Of a DNA stretch of 26,976 nucleotides, positions 15,269 through 23,006 are shown piece after piece. Below the pieces are notes generated by a model. That model was given only the letters and a program-made list of their open reading frames with translations, had not been told where the DNA came from and did no database searches. Position numbers and translations under genes: made by a program. The stretch's first letter is position 1. Each line of letters opens with the position of its first letter. The DNA comes from Candidatus Woesearchaeota archaeon (GTDB lineage Archaea; Nanobdellota; Nanobdellia; Woesearchaeales; B54-G15), in NCBI GenBank assembly GCA_003648985.1, contig QMQQ01000003.1:1-26976 (forward strand). Reading direction: 5' to 3'.

Positions 15269-16602
15269 TATGGCAAAACTCTTTCTGGATCTCTTGGAAA
15301 GAGAACTGCTTTTCTTATATTGTCGAGCTTCAATAATGCTTCGGTGAATCGTTCAATTCCGATGCTAAAGCCTCCATGTGGTGGAACACCCCATTTGAAA
15401 AATTTTGTAAACCATTCGAGTAGTTTAGGATTCATTCCTTTTATTCTGATCTGTTCCATGATCTTTTCATAGCGATGTTCTCTTTGGCCGCCGCTACTTA
15501 ACTCGATTTCACCGAAGTAAAAATCAACGCTCCTTGCATATAACGGTTGATCATCAACACGCATTACATAGAATGGTTTTATCGCGAATGGAAAACGATT
15601 TATGAAAAAGAATTCTGCATGATATTTCTTTTTGACGTATTCCGCTAAAAGCTTTTCGCTTTCTGTATCCAAATCACTGCCTTCAGGAAGCTCTTTTCCA
15701 AGCGATTTTAGGATGTCATATATTTTTGGAAATCTTAATTCTGGAAATGGCGTTTCTGGAATTTTTATTTTGGCGTTGAATAGTTCAAGTTTTTCTTTGC
15801 ATGTTTTCTTTACGTGTTTTAAAGCAGAGATGACAAGCTGCTCTTCAATACGCATAGTATCTGTTTCATCTTTGATGTATGCTATTTCTGCAGCGCAGCT
15901 TCTGTGTTCGCAGAGATGCTTTGTTGTGTGGCTTAACTCAGCACGCCAGCTTGGACCTATGTCATAGATTTTTTCAAAGCCACCAGCTATAGTAAGCTGT
16001 CTGTGAAGCTGGGGGTCTTGACGAAGATATGCTTTTCTATCAAAATATTTTATTTCAAAAATCTCTGCTCCGCTCTCGGACGAGCTTCCTATTATGCATG
16101 GTGTAAATACTCTGATAAAGCCATTTTTTCTGAACCATTCGATAAAGCCACCGACAATTGCATTTTGAATAATGAAAATGGCTTTGTTTTCTGGCTTTCT
16201 CAGGTCGATGCAGCGATAATCAAGCCGCTTGTCCAAGCCGATTTTTATTCCTTTTTCTGTAACTGTTATTGGCAATGGTTCTGCTTTTGATAGAATGTTG
16301 ATTGATTCAAGAATGATCTCGATGCCGCGAGGAGCCTGCGGATTCGCTTTTATTATTCCTGTTGCTTGGATTACTGTTTCGTTGGTGAGTTGTTTTATTC
16401 TGTTGAAAGTCTCTTCAGGAGTTTGATTTTTTATTGCAGTAAGCTGAACAGTTCCGCTAAAATCACGTAGCACAATGAATGCAATTCTTCCGAGAATACG
16501 TGTTTCATGGACGTAGCCTGCAACGATGACTTTTTTTTCTGCTTTCTCAGGTGTTATATCGGCTGTGATTATTCTTTTTAGTTTCTGGTTATTCTGGCTC
16601 AA
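15268..16602 (-). CDS. aspS: archaeal-type aspartyl-tRNA synthetase, probably non-discriminating
   Basis: 444 aa, full length for the archaeal/eukaryotic AspRS type. The N-terminal OB-fold anticodon domain occupies ~1-110. The class II core has LDKRLDYRCIDLR, the flipping-loop region GSSSESGAEIF, motif 2 WRAELSHTTKHLCE, the IELSSGGQREHR block and motif 3 GGFSIGIERF, ending LFPRDPERVLP. Start is TTG at 16602, chosen because a GAGGTGA Shine-Dalgarno lies at 16609-16615 and an in-frame stop is just upstream. Two OB-fold positions linked to tRNA-Asn exclusion are H32 (in VHE) and P91 (in QAPRG), the residues I recall from non-discriminating archaeal AspRS rather than Trp/Lys. If correct, it also makes Asp-tRNA-Asn for GatCAB. 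Confidence 0.94.
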   Translation of the reverse strand: MSQNNQKLKRIITADITPEKAEKKVIVAGYVHETRILGRIAFIVLRDFSGTVQLTAIKNQTPEETFNRIKQLTNETVIQATGIIKANPQAPRGIEIILESINILSKAEPLPITVTEKGIKIGLDKRLDYRCIDLRKPENKAIFIIQNAIVGGFIEWFRKNGFIRVFTPCIIGSSSESGAEIFEIKYFDRKAYLRQDPQLHRQLTIAGGFEKIYDIGPSWRAELSHTTKHLCEHRSCAAEIAYIKDETDTMRIEEQLVISALKHVKKTCKEKLELFNAKIKIPETPFPELRFPKIYDILKSLGKELPEGSDLDTESEKLLAEYVKKKYHAEFFFINRFPFAIKPFYVMRVDDQPLYARSVDFYFGEIELSSGGQREHRYEKIMEQIRIKGMNPKLLEWFTKFFKWGVPPHGGFSIGIERFTEALLKLDNIRKAVLFPRDPERVLP

Positions 16603-17209
16603 GGATTTTCACCTCGCATTCTGCTTTTCTGCTGAATAAGACAGCATCTTCTTTTGTGCCGACGATTTTTCCATAATGCATTGGTATTGCAACAATGGGT
16701 TTGATCTTGTTTGCGGCTTCTGCTGCTTCTAAAGCATTCATTGTGTATGTTCCGCCAATTGGCAATAAAGCTATATCTGCTGTTATTACATCCATTTCTG
16801 GTATTAAATCTGTGTCGCCAGCATGATAGATTTTTGTGCCATCTATTGTTATGATAAATCCGACGCCAGCGCCTTTTGGATGAAAGGGCTTGTTTATATT
16901 ATAGGAATGAACCGCTTTTACTGTAATGCCTTTTATTTTAATTGTTTCACCTGGTTTGATTATTTTTGTATTTCCAGAAAGCTTTTTCATTGCTTTTTCT
17001 GGTCCAATTATAATGGTGTCTTCTTTTGATATTGCTTTAATGTCGGTTTCGCTGCAATGATCATAATGGTCGTGCGTAACAAGTACGAGATCGGCTTTTG
17101 GTTGATGTGGCTTTAACTGGAACGGATCAATGTAAATAGTTATTTCTTTTTCTATCCTAAATGATGCGTGTCCTAACCAAGTGATTTTTATGTGATTGAA
17201 TTCGAACAT
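16589..17209 (-). CDS. UPF0173 metallo-beta-lactamase-fold hydrolase
   Basis: 206 aa from the ATG at 17209. A TTG at 17230 would extend it over the DJ-1 stop and add seven basic residues, which the family lacks. Motifs are ITWLGHASFRI (H14), IYIDPF, THDHYDH (H46, H48, D50, H51), IYHAGDTDL and a late AIPMHYG histidine, the full metal set of the UPF0173/UlaG-like branch. Substrates in this branch vary or are unknown. It lies 13 bases after the DJ-1 gene and its end overlaps the aspS start by 14 bases, so the genes are co-transcribed. Confidence 0.9.
   Translation of the reverse strand: MFEFNHIKITWLGHASFRIEKEITIYIDPFQLKPHQPKADLVLVTHDHYDHCSETDIKAISKEDTIIIGPEKAMKKLSGNTKIIKPGETIKIKGITVKAVHSYNINKPFHPKGAGVGFIITIDGTKIYHAGDTDLIPEMDVITADIALLPIGGTYTMNALEAAEAANKIKPIVAIPMHYGKIVGTKEDAVLFSRKAECEVKILEPE
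16609..16615 (-). promoter_or_regulatory. Shine-Dalgarno that fixes the aspS TTG start
   Basis: Minus-strand GAGGTGA ends 6 bases before TTG (16602). The next in-frame codon group upstream contains a stop, so this TTG is the only reasonable start. Confidence 0.7.
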
Positions 17210-17222
17210 TCTTCTTTTTTGC

Positions 17223-17750
17223 TTATGCAAGCAGTTCTGCTATCTTTTTTCCAAAATCAGTTGCAGCTGCGGGACCGTTTGCTGTAATTATGTTGCCATC
17301 GACTTCTACTGATTTAGCAGTGTATTCTGCTCCATGTTGTTTAAGGATTTCTATGCCGAATTCATTTCCCGGAGCAGACCAGACAGTTGCTTTTTTTCCT
17401 TTAAGTATGCCTGCTTCTGCAAGTATTGTTGGAGATATGCAGATTGCTGCAATGATTTTTCCCTTTTCATAAGCTGATTTTATAAGCTCACCCAGTTCTG
17501 GCAAAGCTGATAGGCTTTCTCTTGCTCCTGGTCCGCCAATAATAACAAGAGCATCAAAATTATCTATATCTGCATCTTTGATTGATAGATCTGTTTCTAT
17601 GCTTGAACCGTCTGATGCTGTTGCAGTTCCGCCATTAGGAGAAGCCACTGAAACAGAAATTCCTGCTTTTTCAAGCTCAGCGCGTGTATTTGCATATTCT
17701 ATTGGTTGATAGCCGTTTTGAGCAACAACAAGCAATGCTTTTTTTGACAT
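17223..17750 (-). CDS. DJ-1/PfpI family protein
   Basis: 175 aa, typical single-domain length. The nucleophile elbow is AAICISPTIL with C104, preceded by VIIGGPGARE (about 69-78). The conserved glutamate that tunes the cysteine is probably E18 (PIEYA). The family includes the archaeal PfpI protease, glyoxalase III/deglycase and chaperone-like proteins. The AICxxP cysteine setting resembles the PfpI/deglycase branch, but the usual histidine after the cysteine (AICHGP) is serine here, so protease activity is doubtful. It is the first gene of the operon continuing with UPF0173, aspS and DHH, with a TATA-like box at 17775-17784. Confidence 0.92.
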   Translation of the reverse strand: MSKKALLVVAQNGYQPIEYANTRAELEKAGISVSVASPNGGTATASDGSSIETDLSIKDADIDNFDALVIIGGPGARESLSALPELGELIKSAYEKGKIIAAICISPTILAEAGILKGKKATVWSAPGNEFGIEILKQHGAEYTAKSVEVDGNIITANGPAAATDFGKKIAELLA

Positions 17751-17774
17751 TTTAATGTTTGGATTACTGAAAAT

Positions 17775-17784
17775 TATTTTAAAG
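17775..17784 (-). promoter_or_regulatory. TATA-like box of the DJ-1/aspS operon
   Basis: Minus-strand CTTTAAAATA is centred ~30 bases before the ATG at 17750. Confidence 0.45.
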
Positions 17785-17837
17785 TTTTGTTTTTGCTTTG
17801 TTTTTTGGTTGAGGTTGGAAGGGACAAATCAGAAAAA

Positions 17838-17847
17838 CTTTATATAG
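17838..17847 (+). promoter_or_regulatory. TATA box of the three-membrane-protein operon
   Basis: CTTTATATAG is centred ~29 bases before the ATG at 17872, predicting a transcript with almost no leader. No Shine-Dalgarno precedes this first gene, while the second gene has one. Confidence 0.55.
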
Positions 17848-17871
17848 TTTAAATAATTCTTCCTATGAGAA

Positions 17872-18417
17872 ATGAGCGGACTAAAAGAGGTGATTATTTT
17901 TTTAGATAAAGTTGGCTTGTATGATGTTGTTTTGCCTTTTCTGCTTGTCTTTACTATAGTTTTTGCAATACTTGAGAAGACAAAAGTTCTAGGCGTTCAG
18001 GAAGTTGGGGGAAAGAAGATAACCAGAAAGAATTTGAATGCAATAGTCGCATTTGTAGCTGCTTTTCTTGTTGTTACATCGACAAAGATTGTGAGTGTAA
18101 TGAATCAAGTTCTTGCAAGTACTGTTTTGCTTGCTTTGCTGGCAGTGCTGTTTTTAGCGCTTGTCGGTATTTTTATAAAAACAGAGGGAGAAGGAATTTT
18201 TTTGCAGGGCGGCTGGAAAGTGCTTTTTATGGTGATTATGTTTTTAGGTATTGTTCTGATATTTTTGCATGCACTTGGATGGCTAATGCCGTTATGGCAG
18301 GCACTTCAGTTTAGGGTAAGCATGCAGATTGTTGGAACACTTGCTTTATTTGCTTTCATTATTATTGCAATATATTTTATAACAAAAGAAACACCAAGTA
18401 CTAAAAAGGAGGGATAA
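17872..18417 (+). CDS. five-TM membrane protein, tandem paralog 1
   Basis: 181 aa, almost entirely hydrophobic, with about five membrane segments (near 16-34, 54-75, 82-103, 112-140, 150-172). After an amphipathic start it carries LPFLLVFTIVFAILEKTKVLG (positions about 21-41), a motif shared with the next two genes, then KNLNAIVAFVAAFL. No enzymatic motif is present. It is the first of three co-directional genes with 2-base spacing or ATGA overlap, from the TATA box at 17838. The neighbouring secretion-type ATPase and platform protein suggest an envelope-complex component. Similar small membrane proteins occur in DPANN genomes as far as I recall; no function is assigned. Confidence 0.82.
   Translation: MSGLKEVIIFLDKVGLYDVVLPFLLVFTIVFAILEKTKVLGVQEVGGKKITRKNLNAIVAFVAAFLVVTSTKIVSVMNQVLASTVLLALLAVLFLALVGIFIKTEGEGIFLQGGWKVLFMVIMFLGIVLIFLHALGWLMPLWQALQFRVSMQIVGTLALFAFIIIAIYFITKETPSTKKEG
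18408..18414 (+). promoter_or_regulatory. Shine-Dalgarno of the second membrane paralog
   Basis: GGAGGGA lies 5 bases before the ATG at 18420, partly inside the end of the upstream gene. A strong site here versus none for the leaderless first gene fits the archaeal pattern of SD use at internal operon genes. Confidence 0.65.
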
Positions 18418-18419
18418 AA

Positions 18420-18959
18420 ATGCCTTTTGATTTTAGAACCGTTATGACCTTGCTTGAGGAAATGGGAATAATGGATGTTCTTCTGCCGTTTTTGTTGATA
18501 TTTTCAATAACTTTTGCTGTTTTTGAAAAGACAAAAGTAACAGGAAAAAAGAATGTAAATGTGATGATTGCATTGGTTATTGCTCTTGCGATTGTTATTC
18601 CGCATGTTACAGGAAGCTATCCGAGCGGGTTTGATGTTGTTGTTATAATTAATGCTATTTTGCCACAGATTTCTTTAGTCATACTTGCAATACTTTTATT
18701 TATGCTGATAAGCGGGTTAATAGCAGCTCCTGGCGGTGGCGGGGCTGGTAAGACAATTGGTGTTATTGTTGCATTATTGCTGATATTGTTTATCTTCTTT
18801 GGGACCATTGGTTATTTTTATGATGTAAGCTGGTTGTATGATTTTTTTGGCAGTGAAGCAGTAACCTTTCTTATTGTAATGCTTGTTTTTGCACTTGCAA
18901 TTTGGGGCATAGTTGGCGGTGGCAAGGAAGGCGCTGCAGAAATAAGGATTCCCAGATGA
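18420..18959 (+). CDS. five-TM membrane protein, tandem paralog 2
   Basis: 179 aa with about five hydrophobic segments (near 16-35, 45-65, 72-102, 110-133, 145-167). It repeats the paralog 1 layout: an amphipathic LLEEMGIMDV start, then LPFLLIFSITFAVFEKTKV (about 22-40), then KKNVNVMIALVIALAI. A glycine-rich loop APGGGGAGK at about 102-110 separates segments 3 and 4; it resembles a P-loop only superficially, since it lies between membrane helices. It begins 2 bases after paralog 1 and overlaps paralog 3 as ATGA. Confidence 0.82.
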   Translation: MPFDFRTVMTLLEEMGIMDVLLPFLLIFSITFAVFEKTKVTGKKNVNVMIALVIALAIVIPHVTGSYPSGFDVVVIINAILPQISLVILAILLFMLISGLIAAPGGGGAGKTIGVIVALLLILFIFFGTIGYFYDVSWLYDFFGSEAVTFLIVMLVFALAIWGIVGGGKEGAAEIRIPR

Positions 18960-19501
18960 TGATATCGAACTATATTGCTATTTTATTACCTGCATTGTTG
19001 ATTTTTGTAGTTGTTTATGCTTTGCTAAGCAAAACTGAAACCTTTGGTAAGAATAAGGCTTTTGCAGCTGCTGTTGCGATAATAGCTGCTTTTCTTGGAA
19101 TTTTGTTCAAGGATGTTTTAGTTATTATCAATTTTATGGCTCCATGGTTTGTAGTTATCTTTATTTTTCTTGTTTTGCTTCTTGTTCTGTTGATGATTCT
19201 TGGCGTAAAGGAAGAGACTATAGCTGAATTTGTTAGCAAGAATAAAGGCTTTCAGATGCTGATTATAGCTATTGCGCTGATAATATTTTTTGCAGCGCTT
19301 GGTTATGTTTATGGTGAAAGGCTTTTGCCAGTAACTGCTGAAAAAGCGCCGGTTGAAGCTAAGGCAATTACAACAGGCGAAGCAGGAACGTTTAAAGAAA
19401 ATGTGTTCAAGGTTATTTTTAATACAAAGGTTCTTGGCGCATTATTTATTCTTATTGTTGCTATATTTGCTATAGTTTTATTGACGAGAGAGAAGATTTA
19501 G
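18956..19501 (+). CDS. five-TM membrane protein, tandem paralog 3
   Basis: 181 aa from the ATG at 18956, chosen because it overlaps the previous stop as ATGA (a second ATG follows directly). It keeps the shared motif in diverged form, LPALLIFVVVYALLSKTETFG (about 11-31), but lacks the amphipathic N-terminal helix of paralogs 1 and 2. Membrane segments lie near 5-24, 33-50, 54-84, 98-120 and 163-182. A ~40-residue soluble loop (about 122-160, with EKAPVEAKAITTGEAG) before the last segment is unique to this copy. It is the last gene of the operon, with a hairpin/T-tract 6 bases after the stop. Confidence 0.8.
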   Translation: MMISNYIAILLPALLIFVVVYALLSKTETFGKNKAFAAAVAIIAAFLGILFKDVLVIINFMAPWFVVIFIFLVLLLVLLMILGVKEETIAEFVSKNKGFQMLIIAIALIIFFAALGYVYGERLLPVTAEKAPVEAKAITTGEAGTFKENVFKVIFNTKVLGALFILIVAIFAIVLLTREKI

Positions 19502-19506
19502 AAGAT

Positions 19507-19521
19507 GCTAATTTTTTTAGC
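19507..19521. terminator. small hairpin/T-tract between convergent genes
   Basis: GCTAA and TTAGC form a 5-bp inverted repeat around a T5 loop, between the stops of the membrane operon and the coiled-coil gene. More T runs follow on the plus strand. It may end transcription from the left, but the stem is weak. Confidence 0.35.
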
Positions 19522-20172
19522 TTAGGCTTTTTTAAGTCTTCTTTGGTTAGTTTTGGTTTTTTCCTTTTTTAGCTTTTCTGTGATTGATGACAATTCTTTT
19601 ACATTTTCTGTGAGTGTTGGAATGACTTTTTTGAATACCTCCCCCATTGCTTTTACATCTGTTCCTATTTCTTTTATGCCTTTATCATATTCTTCAATCC
19701 TTCCTATTATTGTTTGCTTTAGTGTTTCAATATCTGATTTTAAGTCTTCTATTGCCTGTTCGACTTTTGAAAGTCTGCCTTCTGCTTTGTCTTTCCAATC
19801 GATAACAGCGTCAACTGCCTTCATTAGTTCATCCCACTTTTCATCGATTATAGCTTCTGCTATTTCTTCTATGGTTTCTTTTGTGATTTCTGGTTTTGCT
19901 GATTCTGGCATTGGGGGTGGAGGCAATTCAGGCGGAGCTTTTGGAGGTGCTATTGGCATAGGCGCTATTGGAGGGGCTGGTGCTTTTTCAGGCATACCTA
20001 GTCTGAGTTGCGCTTCTGATAATGCATCAAAGATTTGCGCAGAGGAGTACCCTTTTCTTTGAAGTTCTGCGATAATTTGATCATTAGATAAACCTTGATT
20101 TTTTAGCTGAACGACGAGTTCTATAGGAACGCCTTTAGAAGGCTTTTTCTTTCCAAAGCCGAATAAGGCCAT
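19522..20172 (-). CDS. coiled-coil protein with N-terminal helical-hairpin domain and Pro-rich linker
   Basis: 216 aa from the ATG at 20172, selected because the GAGGTGA at 20180-20186 is correctly spaced for it and too close to the ATG at 20178. Layout: basic head FGFGKKKP; a helix-turn-helix-like hairpin (about 15-55) with GLSNDQIIAELQRKGYSSAQI; a proline/alanine linker (about 65-90); then a long coiled coil (about 95-200) with a VFKKVIPTLTENVKELSSI segment. No membrane segment. The coil vaguely recalls archaellum FlaC/D/E-type proteins, but I cannot claim homology. It lies between the membrane operon and the secretion-type ATPase, and downstream of the second coiled-coil gene in the same direction, suggesting a cytoplasmic part of the same machine. 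Confidence 0.78.
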   Translation of the reverse strand: MALFGFGKKKPSKGVPIELVVQLKNQGLSNDQIIAELQRKGYSSAQIFDALSEAQLRLGMPEKAPAPPIAPMPIAPPKAPPELPPPPMPESAKPEITKETIEEIAEAIIDEKWDELMKAVDAVIDWKDKAEGRLSKVEQAIEDLKSDIETLKQTIIGRIEEYDKGIKEIGTDVKAMGEVFKKVIPTLTENVKELSSITEKLKKEKTKTNQRRLKKA

Positions 20173-20179
20173 TTGCATT

Positions 20180-20186
20180 TCACCTC
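20180..20186 (-). promoter_or_regulatory. Shine-Dalgarno deciding the coiled-coil gene start
   Basis: Minus-strand GAGGTGA leaves 7 bases to the ATG at 20172 but only 1 to the ATG at 20178, favouring the shorter protein. Confidence 0.65.
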
Positions 20187-20221
20187 TTTTTCAATAGTAA
20201 AATCTTTTGTTTTTATAAAAG

Positions 20222-20581
20222 TTACTTCGAACTGAGCTTTTCTTCTTCTATTTTTTCTTTGACGATGCGTTCAACCTCTCTTCTTGTCACGAATTGCATA
20301 GGGTCAAAAAATTCAACTGTTTTTTTGAGCGTTTCGAGCTCTGTTTTTGGTGCAAAGTTTTTAAGCTCTTTTGCCACGAGCGTGAGTTTATCCTTTAACT
20401 CTGTAAGCTCTCGTCTTAACTCAGCTATTTCAGAAGTGAGCAGTTTTGTTTCTTGAAGAAGTCGCTTATCTGTTTTAAGCATGTTGCTTTCTATAACTTC
20501 TATCTTTCTGTTCAGATTGGCATAACGGTCTTCGAGTGTTGAAAGCATTGAAGCTAAACGCTGAATATCCTGTTCTGGCAT
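20222..20581 (-). CDS. small coiled-coil protein with conserved C-terminal motif
   Basis: 119 aa, soluble, nearly all heptad-like coil from 5 to ~75 (LEDRYANLNRKIEVIESNM, then LRRELTELKDKLTLV). The C-terminus has a distinct non-coil element around VEFFDPMQFVTRREVERIV (about 88-106), which looks like a docking motif. It is the first gene of a minus-strand pair with the longer coiled-coil gene (49-base gap) and is divergent from the secretion-type ATPase. A TATA-like box at 20603-20610 supports the start. The best guess is a regulatory or scaffolding partner of the ATPase/membrane machine. Confidence 0.78.
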   Translation of the reverse strand: MPEQDIQRLASMLSTLEDRYANLNRKIEVIESNMLKTDKRLLQETKLLTSEIAELRRELTELKDKLTLVAKELKNFAPKTELETLKKTVEFFDPMQFVTRREVERIVKEKIEEEKLSSK

Positions 20582-20602
20582 AAAGTTATTTTTCTTTGCT
20601 TT

Positions 20603-20610
20603 TTATATTA
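20603..20610 (-). promoter_or_regulatory. TATA-like box of the coiled-coil gene pair
   Basis: Minus-strand TAATATAA is centred ~25 bases before the ATG at 20581, consistent with a leaderless transcript. Confidence 0.45.
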
Positions 20611-20717
20611 ATTTATGTGAGCATGTTTGAGTAGTAAGCTGAAGAAACGAAGATTTTAATAATAATGAAGGTTAATCAAGAATAGAAATAGCTCTTGCTT
20701 TAAATATTGCTAAAAAA

Positions 20718-20722
20718 GAGGT
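20718..20722 (+). promoter_or_regulatory. Shine-Dalgarno of the secretion-type ATPase
   Basis: GAGGT lies 6 bases before the ATG at 20729. Its presence implies a leader, so the promoter is probably one of the A/T-rich stretches further up, such as near 20652-20662, rather than TTTAAATA at 20699. Confidence 0.6.
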
Positions 20723-20728
20723 AAGCCG

Positions 20729-23005
20729 ATGGTTGGGAAAGAAGCATTTTCATATGAAGTAATTCGAGCAGGCGAGGAAATAATTCTAAGAGTTGATTGT
20801 AAGACTTTGCCGTATGTTCCTTCTATTGAGAATAATCCTGTTGTTATGGCAAGAACGATTGAGTTGCTTGCCAAGGTTGGTACTGTTACAAAAATAGTTT
20901 TTGTTCAGAAAAGAGATTATGAATATGATTTAAGACAAGTTAGTTTGTTGCAGGAAATAGCAACTATTTATAAAAAGTTGGTAAAGCAAAGAGAACTTTT
21001 TTCTGTTAGAGCAATAGGTGTAAATTGTATTAGGTGGTTAGAAGCGAAATATGCAACTTTACGCTTAAGATTTTTTACTATGCTTAGGGAAGACCCTATT
21101 GGAGTTTATGTTATGCTTAGACGTTCGGCAAGAGAAGAAAGGCTCGAGCTGAACAAGGCAGTGAATAAAGAGCATGCTGGTTGTTTAAAGAGGTATATTG
21201 CTTTGCTTGATTATCTTGTTGAATTGCTTGATAAAACAAGATTGATTGCATTGGCAAAGCCGCATTTAGTTGGCTATGCTATAGGTGACAGAAGCATTTA
21301 TCGAATGATCTTCAGGCCTGTGATAAAACCCGATTTTATGTTTACAAAGCTGATGGCAAGCTATCCTGCTGAAGCAGAAGCAATAGACGCTTATTATGTT
21401 GGTGAAACTGAGGTTACTATGTTCAAGCTTCCAAGAACGACACAGTATCTTTATCATGTAATTCCGCCTGAGTTTAAGCTAAAAGAGGACCACTATGATA
21501 TACTTGATACTGCAAGAAGGATAATGGCTGAACATAAACCAACAAGAAAAGAATTTATTGATCCAGAAAGGATGAGGAGGGTTTTCTATAATGTTGGAAG
21601 AGACCTCCTAAGTGAATTGGCAGAGCAAAAAGGCATATTGTTAAGGGAAAAAGACCTTGATTTACTCACGCAAATTTTAGTTAGGTATACAGTTGGTTTT
21701 GGCCTGATTGAAGTTATTTTAGCTGATCAAAGGATTCAGGATATAACAATAAACAGCCCGATGGGAATGTTGCCTATGTTTGTTGTTCATGCTGACTATG
21801 GTGATTGCATAACAAACATCATTCCTACAGCAGCAGAAGCAGAAGGTTGGGCTTCTAAGCTGAGAATGATCAGCGGAAGACCTCTTGATGAAGCGAATCC
21901 TATTCTTGATACTGAAATAATCTTACCAGTTGCAAGAGCAAGGGTGTGCGTTATTGCACCGCCGCTTACGCCAATGGGCTTAGGTTATGCTTTTAGGAGG
22001 CATAGGGATAGGCCTTGGACCTTGCCTTTGTTTATTGCAAATAGGATGATTAATCCGCTTACTGCAGGAATTCTTAGCTTTTTAGTTGATGGAACAAGAA
22101 CGATGCTCATTGCAGGAACAAGATCAGCAGGAAAGACGAGTTTTCTTGGAAGCTTGATGGTTGAAATAATGAGGCGGTATAGAATCGTTACGGTGGAGGA
22201 CACTCTCGAGCTTCCTGTAAATGCACTAAGAAAGCTTAACTTCAATATTCAGAGCATGAAAGTCAGGTCTGCTCTTGCCAGGGGCGGAACTGAGTTGCCT
22301 GCAGATGAAGGTATAAGAACTGCTTTAAGGCTTGGAGATAGTGCTTTGATAATTGGTGAGGTTAGAAGTAAAGAAGCACTTGCTCTGTACGAGGCTATGC
22401 GCATCGGTGCAATGGCAAATTTAGTTGCAGGAACAATTCATGGCGAAAGCCCTTATGGTGTGTTTGACAGGGTTGTTAATGATTTAGGAGTTCCGAGAAC
22501 AAGCTTTAAAGCGACTGATTTGATCGTAGTTGCTAATCCAATCAGGAGTCCTGATGGCCTGCATAGATGGAGAAGAATTGTTCAGGTTACAGAAGTAAGG
22601 AAGCATTGGGAAACAGATCCATTGCTTGAGCATGGATTTGTTGACTTGCTTAAATATGATCCGCGTACTGACCAGCTCGAACCGACAAGCGATTTGATAA
22701 ATGGTGATTCTGATGTTATAAAGGCTGTCGCAGCAAATGTTAAGGAATGGGCTGGCAATTGGGGCGCTGTTTGGGATAATATTCTGCTAAGGGCTAAGAT
22801 AAAAGAAACTCTTGTGAATTATGCTTTGAAAAGCAAGCAGCATGATTTGCTTGAAGCTGAGTTTGTTGTTGTTGCTAATGATCAATTTCATACTATTTGT
22901 GAGAAGGTAAAGGAAGAGATTGGAAGTCTTGATAGCAAAAGGATTTTTTCTGAATGGGAAAGTTGGTTAAAGAGGGAAATAAAGAGAAAACGAGCGGCTA
23001 AATAA
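20729..23005 (+). CDS. secretion/type IV filament ATPase (TadA/VirB11/GspE2-like) with long N-terminal extension
   Basis: 758 aa, longer than the ~500-550 aa of most archaeal homologs. The core shows ITINSPMG (about 339-346), Walker A GTRSAGKTS (463-471), Asp box TVEDTLELP (488-496), Walker B ALIIGEVRS (539-547, E544) and His box AGTIHGES (567-574). These hexameric ATPases drive pilus or archaellum assembly or secretion through a FlaJ/TadC platform, which follows directly one base after the stop. The first ~270 residues have no motif I recognise but include REDPIGVYVML and RDLLSELAEQKGI segments resembling the N-terminal lobe. A C-terminal ~100-residue helical tail follows the core. Divergent from the coiled-coil genes. 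Confidence 0.93.
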   Translation: MVGKEAFSYEVIRAGEEIILRVDCKTLPYVPSIENNPVVMARTIELLAKVGTVTKIVFVQKRDYEYDLRQVSLLQEIATIYKKLVKQRELFSVRAIGVNCIRWLEAKYATLRLRFFTMLREDPIGVYVMLRRSAREERLELNKAVNKEHAGCLKRYIALLDYLVELLDKTRLIALAKPHLVGYAIGDRSIYRMIFRPVIKPDFMFTKLMASYPAEAEAIDAYYVGETEVTMFKLPRTTQYLYHVIPPEFKLKEDHYDILDTARRIMAEHKPTRKEFIDPERMRRVFYNVGRDLLSELAEQKGILLREKDLDLLTQILVRYTVGFGLIEVILADQRIQDITINSPMGMLPMFVVHADYGDCITNIIPTAAEAEGWASKLRMISGRPLDEANPILDTEIILPVARARVCVIAPPLTPMGLGYAFRRHRDRPWTLPLFIANRMINPLTAGILSFLVDGTRTMLIAGTRSAGKTSFLGSLMVEIMRRYRIVTVEDTLELPVNALRKLNFNIQSMKVRSALARGGTELPADEGIRTALRLGDSALIIGEVRSKEALALYEAMRIGAMANLVAGTIHGESPYGVFDRVVNDLGVPRTSFKATDLIVVANPIRSPDGLHRWRRIVQVTEVRKHWETDPLLEHGFVDLLKYDPRTDQLEPTSDLINGDSDVIKAVAANVKEWAGNWGAVWDNILLRAKIKETLVNYALKSKQHDLLEAEFVVVANDQFHTICEKVKEEIGSLDSKRIFSEWESWLKREIKRKRAAK

Positions 23006-23006
23006 A

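Noticed and set aside
18722..18755. P-loop NTPase motif in the second membrane paralog (APGGGGAGK)
   Set aside because: It lies in a short loop between membrane helices in a 179-aa hydrophobic protein without Walker B or a RecA-like core.
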